Of a DNA stretch of 64,000 nucleotides, positions 8,966-18,578 are shown piece by piece. The notes below the pieces were generated by a model. It was not told the origin of the DNA. It saw only the letters and a list, made by a program, of their open reading frames with translations, and did no database searches. Each line of letters starts with the position of its first letter. Within the stretch, counting starts at the first letter, position 1. The stretch spans positions 1-64,000 of the forward strand of contig NZ_JAOQJC010000028.1 of NCBI RefSeq assembly GCF_025567625.1. Reading direction: 5' to 3'. The stretch is from Paenibacillus sp. J5C2022. GTDB taxonomy: Bacteria; Bacillota; Bacilli; Paenibacillales; Paenibacillaceae. Made by a program: the position numbers and the translations under genes.

Positions 8966-9790
8966 TTACCCTTTCACTCCGCCTGCCGCAATCCCTTCCA
9001 TAATGAACCTCTGGCCCACGATGAAGATAAGAAGCAGCGGAAGGATGGCGGATACCGCCCCGGCCATAATCAAGCTGTAGAATTCCCCGTTCACATCCGC
9101 AAATTTGCGAATGCCCAATTGGATCGTAAATAACAGATCCGATCGAAGGAAGATCAGCGGACCTTGATAATCGTTCCACGTCCAGATGAACCTTAATATT
9201 CCGTATGTCGCAATTGCCGGCAAGACGAGCGGAAGCGCGATGCTCCGAAAGATGCGAAAGTGTCCGGCGCCGTCCATCTTGGCTGACTCCATGAACTCGT
9301 TATGCACGCTCAGAAAAAACTGCCGCAATAAAAATGTGCCGAGTACGCTAAAGCTGTTCAACAGCACAAGGCCCAGGTGGCTGTCGAACAAGCCCAGAAA
9401 CTTGTACATTATAAACTGCGGCACCAAAATCGCTTGAGGCGGTATCATGTACGTCACAAGCACGATTATGAACAGAAGATCCCGGCCAGGAAACCGCATC
9501 TTCGTGAAGCCGTAGGCAGCCAGGCACGAGATCGTTACCGACAGCACGGTAGTCGCTGCGGACACTTTAATGGAATTCCAATAATATTGGGTGAAGGGAT
9601 GATCGCCGTTCCACACTTCACTATAATTGCTCCAGCGGAACGCTTCCGGAATCCATTGGATGGGATACTGGAATACTTCCAGTTCCGACTTGAGCGATGC
9701 GGACAGCATCCACACGAACGGAAGCAGAAACACGAGGCCGAATACAGCCATTATTACCGTCATTATTGTTTTCTTTATAGTTATCGGCAT
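8966..9790 (-). CDS. Carbohydrate ABC transporter permease (LacG/MalG-type)
   Basis: This 274-residue inner-membrane permease has six predicted helices and the ATPase-contacting EAA loop (FMESAKMDGAGHFRIFRSIALP, about 187-208). It forms the transport pore with the 308-residue permease encoded 16 bp upstream. No ATP-binding subunit is encoded nearby; in Firmicutes such importers usually use a shared MsmX/MsmK-type ATPase, which is assumed here. Confidence 0.92.
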   Translation of the reverse strand: MPITIKKTIMTVIMAVFGLVFLLPFVWMLSASLKSELEVFQYPIQWIPEAFRWSNYSEVWNGDHPFTQYYWNSIKVSAATTVLSVTISCLAAYGFTKMRFPGRDLLFIIVLVTYMIPPQAILVPQFIMYKFLGLFDSHLGLVLLNSFSVLGTFLLRQFFLSVHNEFMESAKMDGAGHFRIFRSIALPLVLPAIATYGILRFIWTWNDYQGPLIFLRSDLLFTIQLGIRKFADVNGEFYSLIMAGAVSAILPLLLIFIVGQRFIMEGIAAGGVKG

Positions 9791-9806
9791 ATGCGCGCAC
9801 CTCCCG

Positions 9807-10733
9807 TCAGTAATTCACCCAACGCTTCTGACCGATCCATTGCAGCAGCGTCACAGCAAGCACGCACAGCAGCAAGACGAGGGACATCGCAGAAGCATAG
9901 CCGGATTTCAAATCTTCGAACGCGACCTCATAAATATAATAATTGATGACAGAAGTGGAATATGCTGGTCCACCGCCGGTCAGCACCATAATGAGATCGA
10001 ATACTTTGAACGTCGCTATTACTCCAGTCACTAGCAGGAAGAAGGAGGTCGGCGACAGCATCGGCAGCGTTATTTTGCGGAACTGAACGAGTGCATTCGC
10101 TCCGTCAATACTGGCTGCTTCATAGAGGTCTCTCGGGATGTTCTGCAGTCCGGCCATATAGATGACCAGATTGAACCCGATCGAGATCCAGATCATAATG
10201 AGCATGATAGAGATTAATGCAAAGTCGGGATCAGCCATCCAACGCGGCGGATTGTGAATGCCTATGCCCATCAGAAACGAATTGATCGGTCCGTGCGATG
10301 GATGGAACAACAGCTGCCACACGATGGAGATCGCCACTACGCTGGAGATATAAGGCATGAAATAAATAACCTTGAATAAATCCTTGAAATATACCTGCTT
10401 GTTGATGACGACCGCGATAAGCAGCGATAAGGCCATCGTGACGGGAACAGCGATCAGAAGCAGCAAATTGTTCAACAGCGACTTCATGAACTTCTCGTCT
10501 TCGAGCAAGCGTGCGAAGTGCTCTATGCCTACAAAATTCACATTGGAAAAGCCGCTTATGAAATTCCAGTCGGTAAAGCTGATTGCTATCGCTGCTAAGA
10601 TAGGTATAATTGTCAGAACCGTAATGCCAATCAGCATCGGAAGGACGAACAGATAGCCGGCAAGCGCTTCGTCGACGGAAGTCCAGCTTGCCCGTTTTTT
10701 GATACCGATTACATTTCCTCTTGCAGCTGCCAT
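9807..10733 (-). CDS. Sugar ABC transporter permease (LacF/UgpA-type)
   Basis: This 308-residue permease has an N-terminal membrane helix (AGYLFVLPMLIGITVLTIIP), further helices, and an EAA loop (LYEAASIDGANALVQFRKITLP, about 207-228). It is the first gene of the transport operon, with AGGGGAG upstream of the ATG. It pairs with the second permease to import an unknown carbohydrate. Confidence 0.92.
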   Translation of the reverse strand: MAAARGNVIGIKKRASWTSVDEALAGYLFVLPMLIGITVLTIIPILAAIAISFTDWNFISGFSNVNFVGIEHFARLLEDEKFMKSLLNNLLLLIAVPVTMALSLLIAVVINKQVYFKDLFKVIYFMPYISSVVAISIVWQLLFHPSHGPINSFLMGIGIHNPPRWMADPDFALISIMLIMIWISIGFNLVIYMAGLQNIPRDLYEAASIDGANALVQFRKITLPMLSPTSFFLLVTGVIATFKVFDLIMVLTGGGPAYSTSVINYYIYEVAFEDLKSGYASAMSLVLLLCVLAVTLLQWIGQKRWVNY

Positions 10734-10903
10734 ATCCGCTCTCCCCTCTCTTTATGAACTTCTATCATCATAAAGTTTTTCAGAGCGGACGGCATGAAAC
10801 AGATTTTGCATATTTCGAATTATTTTGCTCAATTGAGAATAATCTCTCCAACCGAGGTCATTTAGGTAATCAACTCGAAATTTATAAACTCTATACAGTG
10901 CAA

Positions 10904-10936
10904 AAACCGCTCTGCCGGCAAGCGGCAGAGCGGTTT
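10904..10936 (-). terminator. Terminator of sucAB
   Basis: AAACCGCTCTGCC paired with GGCAGAGCGGTTT around a 7-nt loop, followed by TTTTG on the minus strand, 25 bp after the sucB stop. It lies within the 227-bp spacer upstream of the permease gene. Confidence 0.85.
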
Positions 10937-10960
10937 CGAATACATCTATAAAATATTGGA

Positions 10961-12220
10961 TTAACCTTGAAGCAGAAGCTGCTCCGGATCTTCCAGCAGT
11001 TCCTTCACCGTAACCAGGAAACGCACAGCTTCGCTGCCGTCTACGATACGATGGTCGTAAGATAAAGCAAGGTACATCATAGGACGGTTCTCCATACGCT
11101 CGTCGTCGATCGCAACCGGACGCACTTGAATCTTGTGCATGCCCAGAATGCCGACTTGAGGCGTATTCAGGATAGGCGTCGACAGCAAGGAGCCGAATAC
11201 GCCGCCATTGGTAATCGTGAAGCTGCCGCCCTGCAGTTCGTTAATTGCAAGCGTGTTGGAACGAGCTTTCTTCGCCAGCTCGCCGATATTGCGCTCAATC
11301 TCCGCGAAGCTAAGGCGATCCGCATCGCGTACGACCGGTACGACGAGACCTTCCTTCGCTGCTACCGCAATGCCAATATCGTAGAACTTCTTCACGACGA
11401 TATCTTCACCATCGATCTCCGCATTCAGCAGAGGGAATTGCTTCAGTGCGCCGACTACCGCCTTCGTGAAGAAGGACATGAAGCCGAGATTGACTTCGTT
11501 CTTGTCGAAGAAGGCTTGCTTGCGGCGCTTGCGCAGATCCAGAATTGCCGTCATATCCACTTCGTTGAACGTCGTCAGCATAGCTGCTGTACGCTGCGCC
11601 TCTACCAGACGGTTAGCGATTGTCGCCCGGCGGCGAGACATCCGCTTGCGATCGACCGGCTTGCCGCTATTGTCGGACTGGCTTGCTGCAGGAGCTGCCG
11701 GTGCCGGCGCAGCTTTCGGAGCTTGCGGCGCTGGCGCAGCAGCAGTACGCACATCGTCAGCGTAGACGCGGCCCATGCCGTCCTTGCCCTGTACCTGCGA
11801 CAAGTCTACGCCTTGCTCGCGAGCGAGCTTGCGCGCTGCCGGCGAAGCGTTCACCGATGACGGTGCAACGGACGGTGCCGGTGCAGGAGCTGTTGCTACA
11901 GCCGCCGGTGCTGATACAGCAGCAGGAGCTTCAGCCTTCGGCGCTTCAGGCGCCGGAGCAGCCGTCGCCGCAGGAGCTCCTGCGGCTCCCTCGCCGATGG
12001 AGCCGATTGCTTCGCCTACGAGAACGACGTCTCCTTCTTGCTTGGCAATGCTGGCTACAGTGCCGCTGCTTTCCGCGCTAATTTCCACGTTTACTTTATC
12101 CGTTTCAAGCTCCAGAAGCACGTCGCCCTGATTGACTGCGTCGCCTTCCTTCACGAACCACTTCGTAATCGTTGCTTCTGAGATCGATTCTCCCAGTTCT
12201 GGTACAATAATTTCTGCCAT
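10961..12220 (-). CDS. sucB: 2-oxoglutarate dehydrogenase E2, dihydrolipoyl succinyltransferase
   Basis: This 419-residue TCA-cycle enzyme transfers succinyl groups from E1 to CoA. It has an N-terminal lipoyl domain (2-76; lipoylated Lys42 in ETDKVNVE), an Ala/Pro linker (about 80-122), a peripheral-subunit-binding domain (about 123-157; NASPAARKLAREQGVDLSQV) and a catalytic domain (about 190-419) ending with the active-site SYDHRIVDG. It begins seven bases after the sucA stop with AGGGGTAG before the ATG, so the two are co-transcribed. The E3 subunit gene (lpd) is not in the window. Confidence 0.97.
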   Translation of the reverse strand: MAEIIVPELGESISEATITKWFVKEGDAVNQGDVLLELETDKVNVEISAESSGTVASIAKQEGDVVLVGEAIGSIGEGAAGAPAATAAPAPEAPKAEAPAAVSAPAAVATAPAPAPSVAPSSVNASPAARKLAREQGVDLSQVQGKDGMGRVYADDVRTAAAPAPQAPKAAPAPAAPAASQSDNSGKPVDRKRMSRRRATIANRLVEAQRTAAMLTTFNEVDMTAILDLRKRRKQAFFDKNEVNLGFMSFFTKAVVGALKQFPLLNAEIDGEDIVVKKFYDIGIAVAAKEGLVVPVVRDADRLSFAEIERNIGELAKKARSNTLAINELQGGSFTITNGGVFGSLLSTPILNTPQVGILGMHKIQVRPVAIDDERMENRPMMYLALSYDHRIVDGSEAVRFLVTVKELLEDPEQLLLQG

Positions 12221-12226
12221 TTGTTG

Positions 12227-15136
12227 CTACCCCCTAACGAGACTCGATTCGAATGGCTGACCATTCAAAGCGGAAGAAATAATAGAATGTTGCTCTGCTG
12301 CGTGAACTTCCTGATGACCGCTGGCTGTGCTGGAACGATCCGGACGGCCGATATAGCTTACCTTGACGCCTTCCGGTGCAATGGCGCGCAGGCGCGGTTC
12401 CATATAGAACCAGGAGCCCATGTTCTTAGGTTCCTCTTGAATCCATACAATCTCTTCAAGCTTAGGGAACAGCTTGACAATGCGTTCAATCTCAGTCTTC
12501 GGCAGCGGATACAGCTGCTCGACCCGAGCAACGCGAAGCCAATCATGCTCGCTCGCATCTCCAGAAGACATCGCTTCCTCCAGATCGACCATCACTTTCC
12601 CTGTGCCAAGAACAAGACGCTTCACTTTCTCTCGCTTCGCCTTGCTCTCCGTCAGATCGAACTTCGGAAGAACCGGCTTGAAGGAGCCTTCACTGAATTC
12701 CACGCCGTGCGATGCGACCCGCGGATTGCGGATCAGACTCTTCGGAGCCATCAGCACGAGCGGACGAACATTGTCGCCGCCCAGCATCGCCGCTTGCTTG
12801 CGCAGCAAGTGGAAGTACTGAGCCGACGAAGTCAGGTTCGCCACTGTCCAGTTATTGTCGGCGGACAGCTGCAGGAACCGCTCCAGCCTTGCGCTGGAAT
12901 GCTCCGGTCCTTGACCTTCGTAACCGTGCGGCAGAAGAATGACGATACCCGACTTCTGCGACCACTTGGCCCGGCCTGCGGAGATGAACTGATCGAATAT
13001 GACCTGCGCCACGTTGGCAAAGTCGCCGTATTGCGCTTCCCAGATGACGAACGTCTCAGGTGCGAATACATTGTAGCCGTATTCGAAGCCAAGCACGGCC
13101 GTCTCCGACAGCGGGCTGTTGTGAACGGCGAAGGAGGCCTTCGCTTGCGGCAGCATATGGAGCGGGGAGAACTTCTGTCCCGTCTCATTGTCATTGAGCA
13201 TAATGTGGCGATGCGCGAACGTTCCGCGCTCGGAATCCTGGCCGCTCATCCGAATCGGCGTACCGTCAGCCAGTATGGTGGCGAAAGCCAGCGTCTCCGC
13301 ATGCGCCCAATCCACCTTCTCGCCATCGTTCAACGCCGTTGCGCGGCGCTGCAGGATGCGCTGAAGCTTGCCGTATTCCGTGAATTCTTCCGGCCGGTTG
13401 AGCAGCTCCAGATTAATCTCTCGCAGCTCTTCCAGCGGCACGGCTGTCTTGACGTCCTCAGGCACGATGACGCCCGATTCCACCGGCTCCTGGCATTGCG
13501 GCGAGCCTTCTACAGTTTTCATCGACTCGTATGCGGTCTGAAGCGCCGAAGCCGTCTTGCTGCGCAGCTGCTGGGCCGCATCTTCCGTCACGGCCTTCTC
13601 GCCGATCAGCTGCTTCTCATACAGCCTGCTGACGGTCGGGTGCTTGCGAATCTTCGCGTACATAAGCGGCTGAGTCACTTCCGGATCATCCATCTCATTA
13701 TGTCCATAACGGCGATACCCCACCAGATCGATGACGAAGCCCTTGTTGAAGCGGAGGCGATACTCGCAAGCCAGGCGCACTGCCGACAGGCAAGCTTCCG
13801 GATCGTCCGCATTGACATGCACGATCGGAATGTCGAAGCCCTTCGCCAAGTCGCTGGCGTAGTGCGTGGAACGGGAGTCGACGCTATTCGTCGTAAATCC
13901 GAGACGGTTGTTCGCAATGATATGAAGCGTTCCCCCATTGCGATAGCCTTCCAGATTGTTGAAGTTCAATGTCTCCGCTACAATGCCTTCGCCGATGAAA
14001 GCGGCGTCGCCATGAATGCATACTGTAACGGCGCTATGCTGATCCTGCTTCGGGAAGCCCTTCTGTCCGCGATCTTCTTGCGCGGCGCGGGTGAAGCCTT
14101 CCACGACGGGATTGACGAATTCCAGATGGCTCGGATTGTTCGCCAGGGAGATCATGGCGCGCACTGTCTCTCCTTCTCGCACGGCGCGGTCCGCACCCAG
14201 ATGGTACTTTACGTCACCGGTCCAGCCATAGTTAATGCCCATGGAGCCTTCCGACGGAATAAGCTCCTTGTTCGGGGAATGATGGAACTCAGCAAAAATT
14301 TTATCATAAGGCTTGCCCAGCACATGTGTCAGCACGTTCAGACGACCACGGTGAGCCATACCCATCAGAATATGCTCCGCGCCGTCGTGCGCGACCGCAC
14401 GTACGATCTCGTCCAGGACAGGAACGAGCATATCCACTCCTTCGATGGAGAAGCGCTTCTGCCCCACGAACGTACGGTGCAGGAAATTCTCGAACATCTC
14501 CACTTGCATCAGTCTTTCAAGCAGGTCTTCTTTCTCCCTGTTCGTCAACGGCGCGGGGAAAGAACCCGATTCCGCCTGCTTGATCAACCATTTCCGCTCA
14601 TTCTCATCATGGATATGGGTGAATTCATAAGCTGCTGAGCGTGCATAGATTTCCTTCAGCCGCACGATCGCATCCCATCCGCTGGCCAAGGATTCAGGAG
14701 CGTTGTCCCAAATTAGCGAAGCAGGCAGTGCTTCCAGATCCTCTCTTGTCAATCCGAACGTCTCCGGCTCCAGCAAGGCGGTGTCGGCAGGAGCGCTTAT
14801 TCCCATAGGATCAATATCCGCAGCAAGATGGCCGTACCGGCGGATGTTCAGCATGAGCTGATGCGCGGCAACGACCTTTCTCATCTTATGAATATCCATC
14901 GGACCGCCGCTCGTTGGGGCGATTGATGCCGCCGAGACATTGCTGCTGACGGCTGCTGACGGTACAGACGGAGCCACGGCAGGCGGTGCCCCCCATTGCA
15001 CGAACATATCGCGAACCGAAGGCTCGACCGCATCGGGATCGCTCAAATACAATTCATATTGCTCCTGCACATAACCAAGATTGGGACCAAAATAGCTCTT
15101 CCAAGGCGAAGGAGTGCGCTCATCATGGATGCTCAT
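12227..15136 (-). CDS. sucA: 2-oxoglutarate dehydrogenase E1 component
   Basis: This 969-residue thiamine-diphosphate enzyme decarboxylates 2-oxoglutarate in the TCA cycle. Visible landmarks are the N-terminal segment binding other subunits (SPWKSYFGPNLGYVQEQYEL), MGMAHRGRLNVL, the thiamine-binding stretch IHGDAAFIGEGIVAETLNF with the downstream NN, and the transketolase-like C-terminal half (GQDSERGTFAHRHI, LPHGYEGQGPEHSSARLERF). The ATG at 15136 is chosen because it gives the family N-terminus and has GAGGGTGG upstream. A weak promoter candidate (TTGACG at 15216-15221) precedes it. Length matches Bacillus-type OdhA. Confidence 0.97.
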   Translation of the reverse strand: MSIHDERTPSPWKSYFGPNLGYVQEQYELYLSDPDAVEPSVRDMFVQWGAPPAVAPSVPSAAVSSNVSAASIAPTSGGPMDIHKMRKVVAAHQLMLNIRRYGHLAADIDPMGISAPADTALLEPETFGLTREDLEALPASLIWDNAPESLASGWDAIVRLKEIYARSAAYEFTHIHDENERKWLIKQAESGSFPAPLTNREKEDLLERLMQVEMFENFLHRTFVGQKRFSIEGVDMLVPVLDEIVRAVAHDGAEHILMGMAHRGRLNVLTHVLGKPYDKIFAEFHHSPNKELIPSEGSMGINYGWTGDVKYHLGADRAVREGETVRAMISLANNPSHLEFVNPVVEGFTRAAQEDRGQKGFPKQDQHSAVTVCIHGDAAFIGEGIVAETLNFNNLEGYRNGGTLHIIANNRLGFTTNSVDSRSTHYASDLAKGFDIPIVHVNADDPEACLSAVRLACEYRLRFNKGFVIDLVGYRRYGHNEMDDPEVTQPLMYAKIRKHPTVSRLYEKQLIGEKAVTEDAAQQLRSKTASALQTAYESMKTVEGSPQCQEPVESGVIVPEDVKTAVPLEELREINLELLNRPEEFTEYGKLQRILQRRATALNDGEKVDWAHAETLAFATILADGTPIRMSGQDSERGTFAHRHIMLNDNETGQKFSPLHMLPQAKASFAVHNSPLSETAVLGFEYGYNVFAPETFVIWEAQYGDFANVAQVIFDQFISAGRAKWSQKSGIVILLPHGYEGQGPEHSSARLERFLQLSADNNWTVANLTSSAQYFHLLRKQAAMLGGDNVRPLVLMAPKSLIRNPRVASHGVEFSEGSFKPVLPKFDLTESKAKREKVKRLVLGTGKVMVDLEEAMSSGDASEHDWLRVARVEQLYPLPKTEIERIVKLFPKLEEIVWIQEEPKNMGSWFYMEPRLRAIAPEGVKVSYIGRPDRSSTASGHQEVHAAEQHSIISSALNGQPFESSLVRG

Positions 15137-15365
15137 TGCAGATAATTCCACCCTCTCTATTGTTACCATCACATTATTTTGCTTAACTTCTTCATATTTT
15201 AGTACATTACATGCTCGTCAACCATAACCTTTATGGCATCGGTTTCATCGATTTCTAGCATCGATCGTCAGCAAATGCAGGTTTTCCGCTTCTTGCCGGC
15301 CTTGCCCATTGCGCCGGCCGCAGCTTCCGCTACGGCATCGCAAATATATCCTCAAGGTGCCGGGC

Positions 15366-16877
15366 TTAAGTCGTATGCGTCACAAGTTCCACCAGCGTGC
15401 GCGCCATCGCTCCCGTTCCGCCCTTCGGCTCCCAGCCTCTATCTCTCTCCAGCCACGCTGTTCCGCCGATATCCAGATGCACCCAGGGCAGTCCTTCTGC
15501 AAAATGGCCGATGAACAGTCCTCCCGTTATCGTACCCGCATAGCGGCCGCCTCCATTCTTCATATCTGCGGCGTCGCTGCGAAGCAGCTTCCTGTATTCA
15601 TCATAGGCGGGAAGCTGCCATACCCGCTCGCCCGACCGTTCCGAAGCCGCCAGCACCTCGCCCATCAGCTCGTCGTTGTTGCCGATCGCGCCTGTCGCTT
15701 CATAACCGAGAGCGACCATGACTGCGCCGGTTAATGTTGCTACATCTACGAGCTTCGTGGCGCCTCTTCTGATCGCAGTCGTCAAGCCGTCCGCCAGGAC
15801 AAGCCTGCCCTCCGCATCCGTGTTGACGATCTCCACCGTCGTACCGTTCATCATCCGCAGCACGTCGCCGGGCTTGTATGCCCGATCGGACGGCATATTC
15901 TCCGCGGCAGGGATCACGGCCAGCACATTGACCGGAGCCTTCAGCTCCGCAATGGCGCGCATCGCCCCAAGAACTGCGGCAGCTCCTCCCATATCGGAGA
16001 TCATCTCCTCCATGCCGGGCGCCTTCTTCAAGGAAATGCCGCCCGTATCGAACGTGATTCCCTTGCCGATCAAGCCCCACACCTCATCGGAATCCGACGC
16101 TCCGTTATAATGGATGACAATCATCCGCGGCGGATTGACGCTGCCGTGTCCTACGCCGAGCAGACCTCCCATGCCTTGCTCCTCCGCCGTCCACTCGTCG
16201 ATGACTTCAATATCGAGCTCCAGCTCCCGAGCCAGCTCCTCCGCTTGGAACGCCAGTCGCTCCGGTGTCAGATCGTTGCCGGGCAGATTGGTCAAGTCCC
16301 GCGCGAAGCATACGGCTTCCGCAATCGTCCTGCCCCGCTCCATGCCCCGTTCCCACGCTTCCTTGCCTCCCGGCATATTAGAAGCCTCATCCGCCAGCAA
16401 TGCGACCGTCTGAAGCCTGAATCTCTCATTCGGCTCCTTCAGCAGCGGGCGCCTGTCATGCAGCGCGAGCAGTATGCCCTCCACCAGCGCCTGAGCCGCC
16501 GGCTCCGCACCGCAAGCCGAGCAATCCTCTCCGAAGGATGCCGGATCGAGATACACTTCCCCGTGCTCCGCTCCTACGCTCTTCATCGCTTTCGCTGCAG
16601 CTGCTCCAGCAAGTCTGATCCCTCTTGCCCCTTGTCCCGGCTCATAGCCGACGAATGCGATATGCTCCGCCTCGTGCAAGCCAAGCGTAGGCACGATTTC
16701 CACTTGACCGTGACCCGCCAGAAACCTTTTCTTCTTATAGCTGCTCCTTAGACTGCGATCAATCTCAGGTCCTACAATAGCCGCTTCCCCGTTTAATTCG
16801 GCAGCATGAATGAATCGGACGAACACGTCAGGCGACACGCCGCTCCGATGTTCTTTGCCGTATGTAAATATGGTCAT
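15366..16877 (-). CDS. pepA: Leucyl aminopeptidase (M17 family)
   Basis: This 503-residue cytosolic two-metal aminopeptidase removes N-terminal residues from peptides. The C-terminal catalytic half contains GKGITFDTGGISLK (metal-binding Lys/Asp) and the M17 signature NTDAEGRLVLADGL. The N-terminal 160 residues form the M17 macro-like domain. The ATG at 16877 has GGAGGAGAAGG immediately upstream; more upstream in-frame codons lack family similarity. It stands alone between sucA and the histidine kinase gene. No clear terminator follows; a GC-rich inverted repeat (GCCGGC) near 15297-15320 has no U-tract. Confidence 0.94.
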   Translation of the reverse strand: MTIFTYGKEHRSGVSPDVFVRFIHAAELNGEAAIVGPEIDRSLRSSYKKKRFLAGHGQVEIVPTLGLHEAEHIAFVGYEPGQGARGIRLAGAAAAKAMKSVGAEHGEVYLDPASFGEDCSACGAEPAAQALVEGILLALHDRRPLLKEPNERFRLQTVALLADEASNMPGGKEAWERGMERGRTIAEAVCFARDLTNLPGNDLTPERLAFQAEELARELELDIEVIDEWTAEEQGMGGLLGVGHGSVNPPRMIVIHYNGASDSDEVWGLIGKGITFDTGGISLKKAPGMEEMISDMGGAAAVLGAMRAIAELKAPVNVLAVIPAAENMPSDRAYKPGDVLRMMNGTTVEIVNTDAEGRLVLADGLTTAIRRGATKLVDVATLTGAVMVALGYEATGAIGNNDELMGEVLAASERSGERVWQLPAYDEYRKLLRSDAADMKNGGGRYAGTITGGLFIGHFAEGLPWVHLDIGGTAWLERDRGWEPKGGTGAMARTLVELVTHTT

Positions 16878-16940
16878 TCCCTTCTCCTCCATTCCTGCAT
16901 CCCTACTTTCATCATTACCTATTATGGACAGAAAAAAAAC

Positions 16941-16958
16941 CGGAGAATAGGTCTCCGA
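16941..16958 (-). terminator. Terminator of the PAS histidine kinase gene
   Basis: CGGAGA-CCTATT-CTCCGG is followed by eight U residues on the minus strand, 17 bp after the stop. Confidence 0.85.
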
Positions 16959-16974
16959 TTTGAATTCTAATCCT

Positions 16975-18375
16975 TTAAGCCGCCAATGGCAAATAAATTG
17001 TAAATTCGGTCCCGCATCCCACCTGGCTGTCCACAGAAATATTGCCGCCATGATTGCGGATAATGCGGTAGCTGACGGACAGTCCAAGCCCCGTTCCCGC
17101 CTGTTTCGTCGTGAAGAAGGGGTCGAACAGCCGGCTCATCGTCGACTTGTCCATGCCTTTGCCGTTATCCTTAATCGTAATAGCCACATATTGCCCGTCG
17201 CTGTTCAAGCGGATGTCGATTCGTCCGCGGCGATCTGTTTGCACTTCTTCTACCGCATCCAGCGAATTTTTGAGCAAATTGAGAATGACCTGCTTCACTT
17301 GCTTCACATCGATCGATACGATGGATTCTTCGCCTCCTACGACCGGCTCTACCAATATCTCGCAATTGCGCAGCAAGGCTTCGCTCTCCGTCAGCATGGC
17401 CACTTCCTTAAGCAAATGATTGATGGAAATCGCCTGCTTCATCGGCGCCGACGGCTTGGATGAATTCAGGAACTCATATATAATGTCGTTCGCCCTGTCA
17501 ATCTCGGTCAGAATGATGCGCGCATACTCCTCCTTGCCCACTTCCAGCAAATATGGACGCAGCAGTTGAATGAAGCCTCTTATGCTGGTCAGCGGATTTC
17601 GGATTTCATGGGCAATCGCCGCAGCGATTTTTCCCAGCATCGCCAGCTTGTCGTTCTGCAAGGCGCTTTGCTCGATTTGCTTGTATTCCGACACATCTTT
17701 CACGCTGAAGAGGAAATCCCCGTCCAGCTGATCGCCATATGTAACCGTTGCCAACAGATGCTTGCCATCTTTCTGTTGAAATTCGAAATACCTGTTGCGC
17801 TTCAAAATCATCTCCCTGTACAGCCGAAGAATGGTTCTCTTCGTCCCCTTGCTCAGCTTGGGATGCAACAATATCTCCCTTACGTTGCAGCCGATCAACG
17901 TCTTGCGGGGGATATCAAGCAGCTTGGCCATCTGGACATTAATGAATGATAATATTCCGTCGCTGTCGAATAAGGCGATACCACTATCCATATGCTGCAG
18001 CACATTTTCATACTTGTTTTTCACTTTCTCAAAGGAACGGTTGGAAAGAAACAGCATCTCTCGCATCTCAGAAAACTTCTGATCCATCGTCTGCTCAGGA
18101 AAAGAACGATCTGCAGCAATCTCCATCTTGAAACGACAGGTAACCATCAGCTCCATCAAAAAAATAAAAGACCGATGATAAAGCTGAATGGCTTCCTTAT
18201 AGTCAACATTGGCTGCTAGCGATTGGATACATTCCTCATGAAGTGAAATTATTTCCTCCGGGTTAAAACCATAAAGCTGGCGCCCCAGCTCTTTGGCTTG
18301 AGAGAGCGAAGCATCCTTGCCCCCTCTGATATACTCGGCAAGCGCCGGGAAATAACGCTTTCGAATCGCCTGCAT
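16975..18375 (-). CDS. PAS-domain sensor histidine kinase with RsbU-like N-terminus
   Basis: This 466-residue cytoplasmic kinase has no membrane helix. Residues 1-85 resemble the helical N-terminal domain of the phosphatase RsbU, 120-235 form a PAS domain (GIALFDSDGILSFINVQMAKLLD), and HisKA holds phosphoacceptor His256 in AAIAHEIRNPLTS. HATPase motifs are NLLKNSLDA, DNGKGMD and GTGLGLS. The kinase half resembles the Bacillus sporulation kinases KinA-KinE. There is no partner regulator next to it, as for those orphan kinases. A role in sporulation phosphorelay or stress signalling is inference. Confidence 0.88.
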   Translation of the reverse strand: MQAIRKRYFPALAEYIRGGKDASLSQAKELGRQLYGFNPEEIISLHEECIQSLAANVDYKEAIQLYHRSFIFLMELMVTCRFKMEIAADRSFPEQTMDQKFSEMREMLFLSNRSFEKVKNKYENVLQHMDSGIALFDSDGILSFINVQMAKLLDIPRKTLIGCNVREILLHPKLSKGTKRTILRLYREMILKRNRYFEFQQKDGKHLLATVTYGDQLDGDFLFSVKDVSEYKQIEQSALQNDKLAMLGKIAAAIAHEIRNPLTSIRGFIQLLRPYLLEVGKEEYARIILTEIDRANDIIYEFLNSSKPSAPMKQAISINHLLKEVAMLTESEALLRNCEILVEPVVGGEESIVSIDVKQVKQVILNLLKNSLDAVEEVQTDRRGRIDIRLNSDGQYVAITIKDNGKGMDKSTMSRLFDPFFTTKQAGTGLGLSVSYRIIRNHGGNISVDSQVGCGTEFTIYLPLAA

Positions 18376-18434
18376 AATCTACTCCTCCCCGGCTGCTACT
18401 ATGGATAATGGTCGACTTATTGCCTCTACTCATA

Positions 18435-18464
18435 ATGATAGGTTCACTTCACAAATCCTGTCAA
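18435..18464 (-). promoter_or_regulatory. SigA-type promoter of the histidine kinase gene
   Basis: TTGACA (complement of 18459-18464), an 18-bp spacer and TATCAT (complement of 18435-18440) lie about 60 bp upstream of the ATG at 18375. Confidence 0.7.
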
Positions 18465-18578
18465 TCGGAAATACTGTCGAATTTTGGTATACACCTAATA
18501 TTTACCAGCCAATATTGTTCTCCTATTCGTCGTTATCGTCGTCATCTTCATTTGCCACGCTCGGCGATCGTCCCGATC

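Noticed and set aside
12221..14638. An 805-codon open frame on the plus strand opposite sucA
   Set aside because: It mirrors the codon pattern of sucA, has no promoter, ribosome-binding site or protein family features; sucA is certain.
15240..15330. Small basic peptide gene after the aminopeptidase (ending KKRKTCIC)
   Set aside because: No start codon with a ribosome-binding site in that frame and only about 20 codons; more likely a GC-rich inverted repeat.
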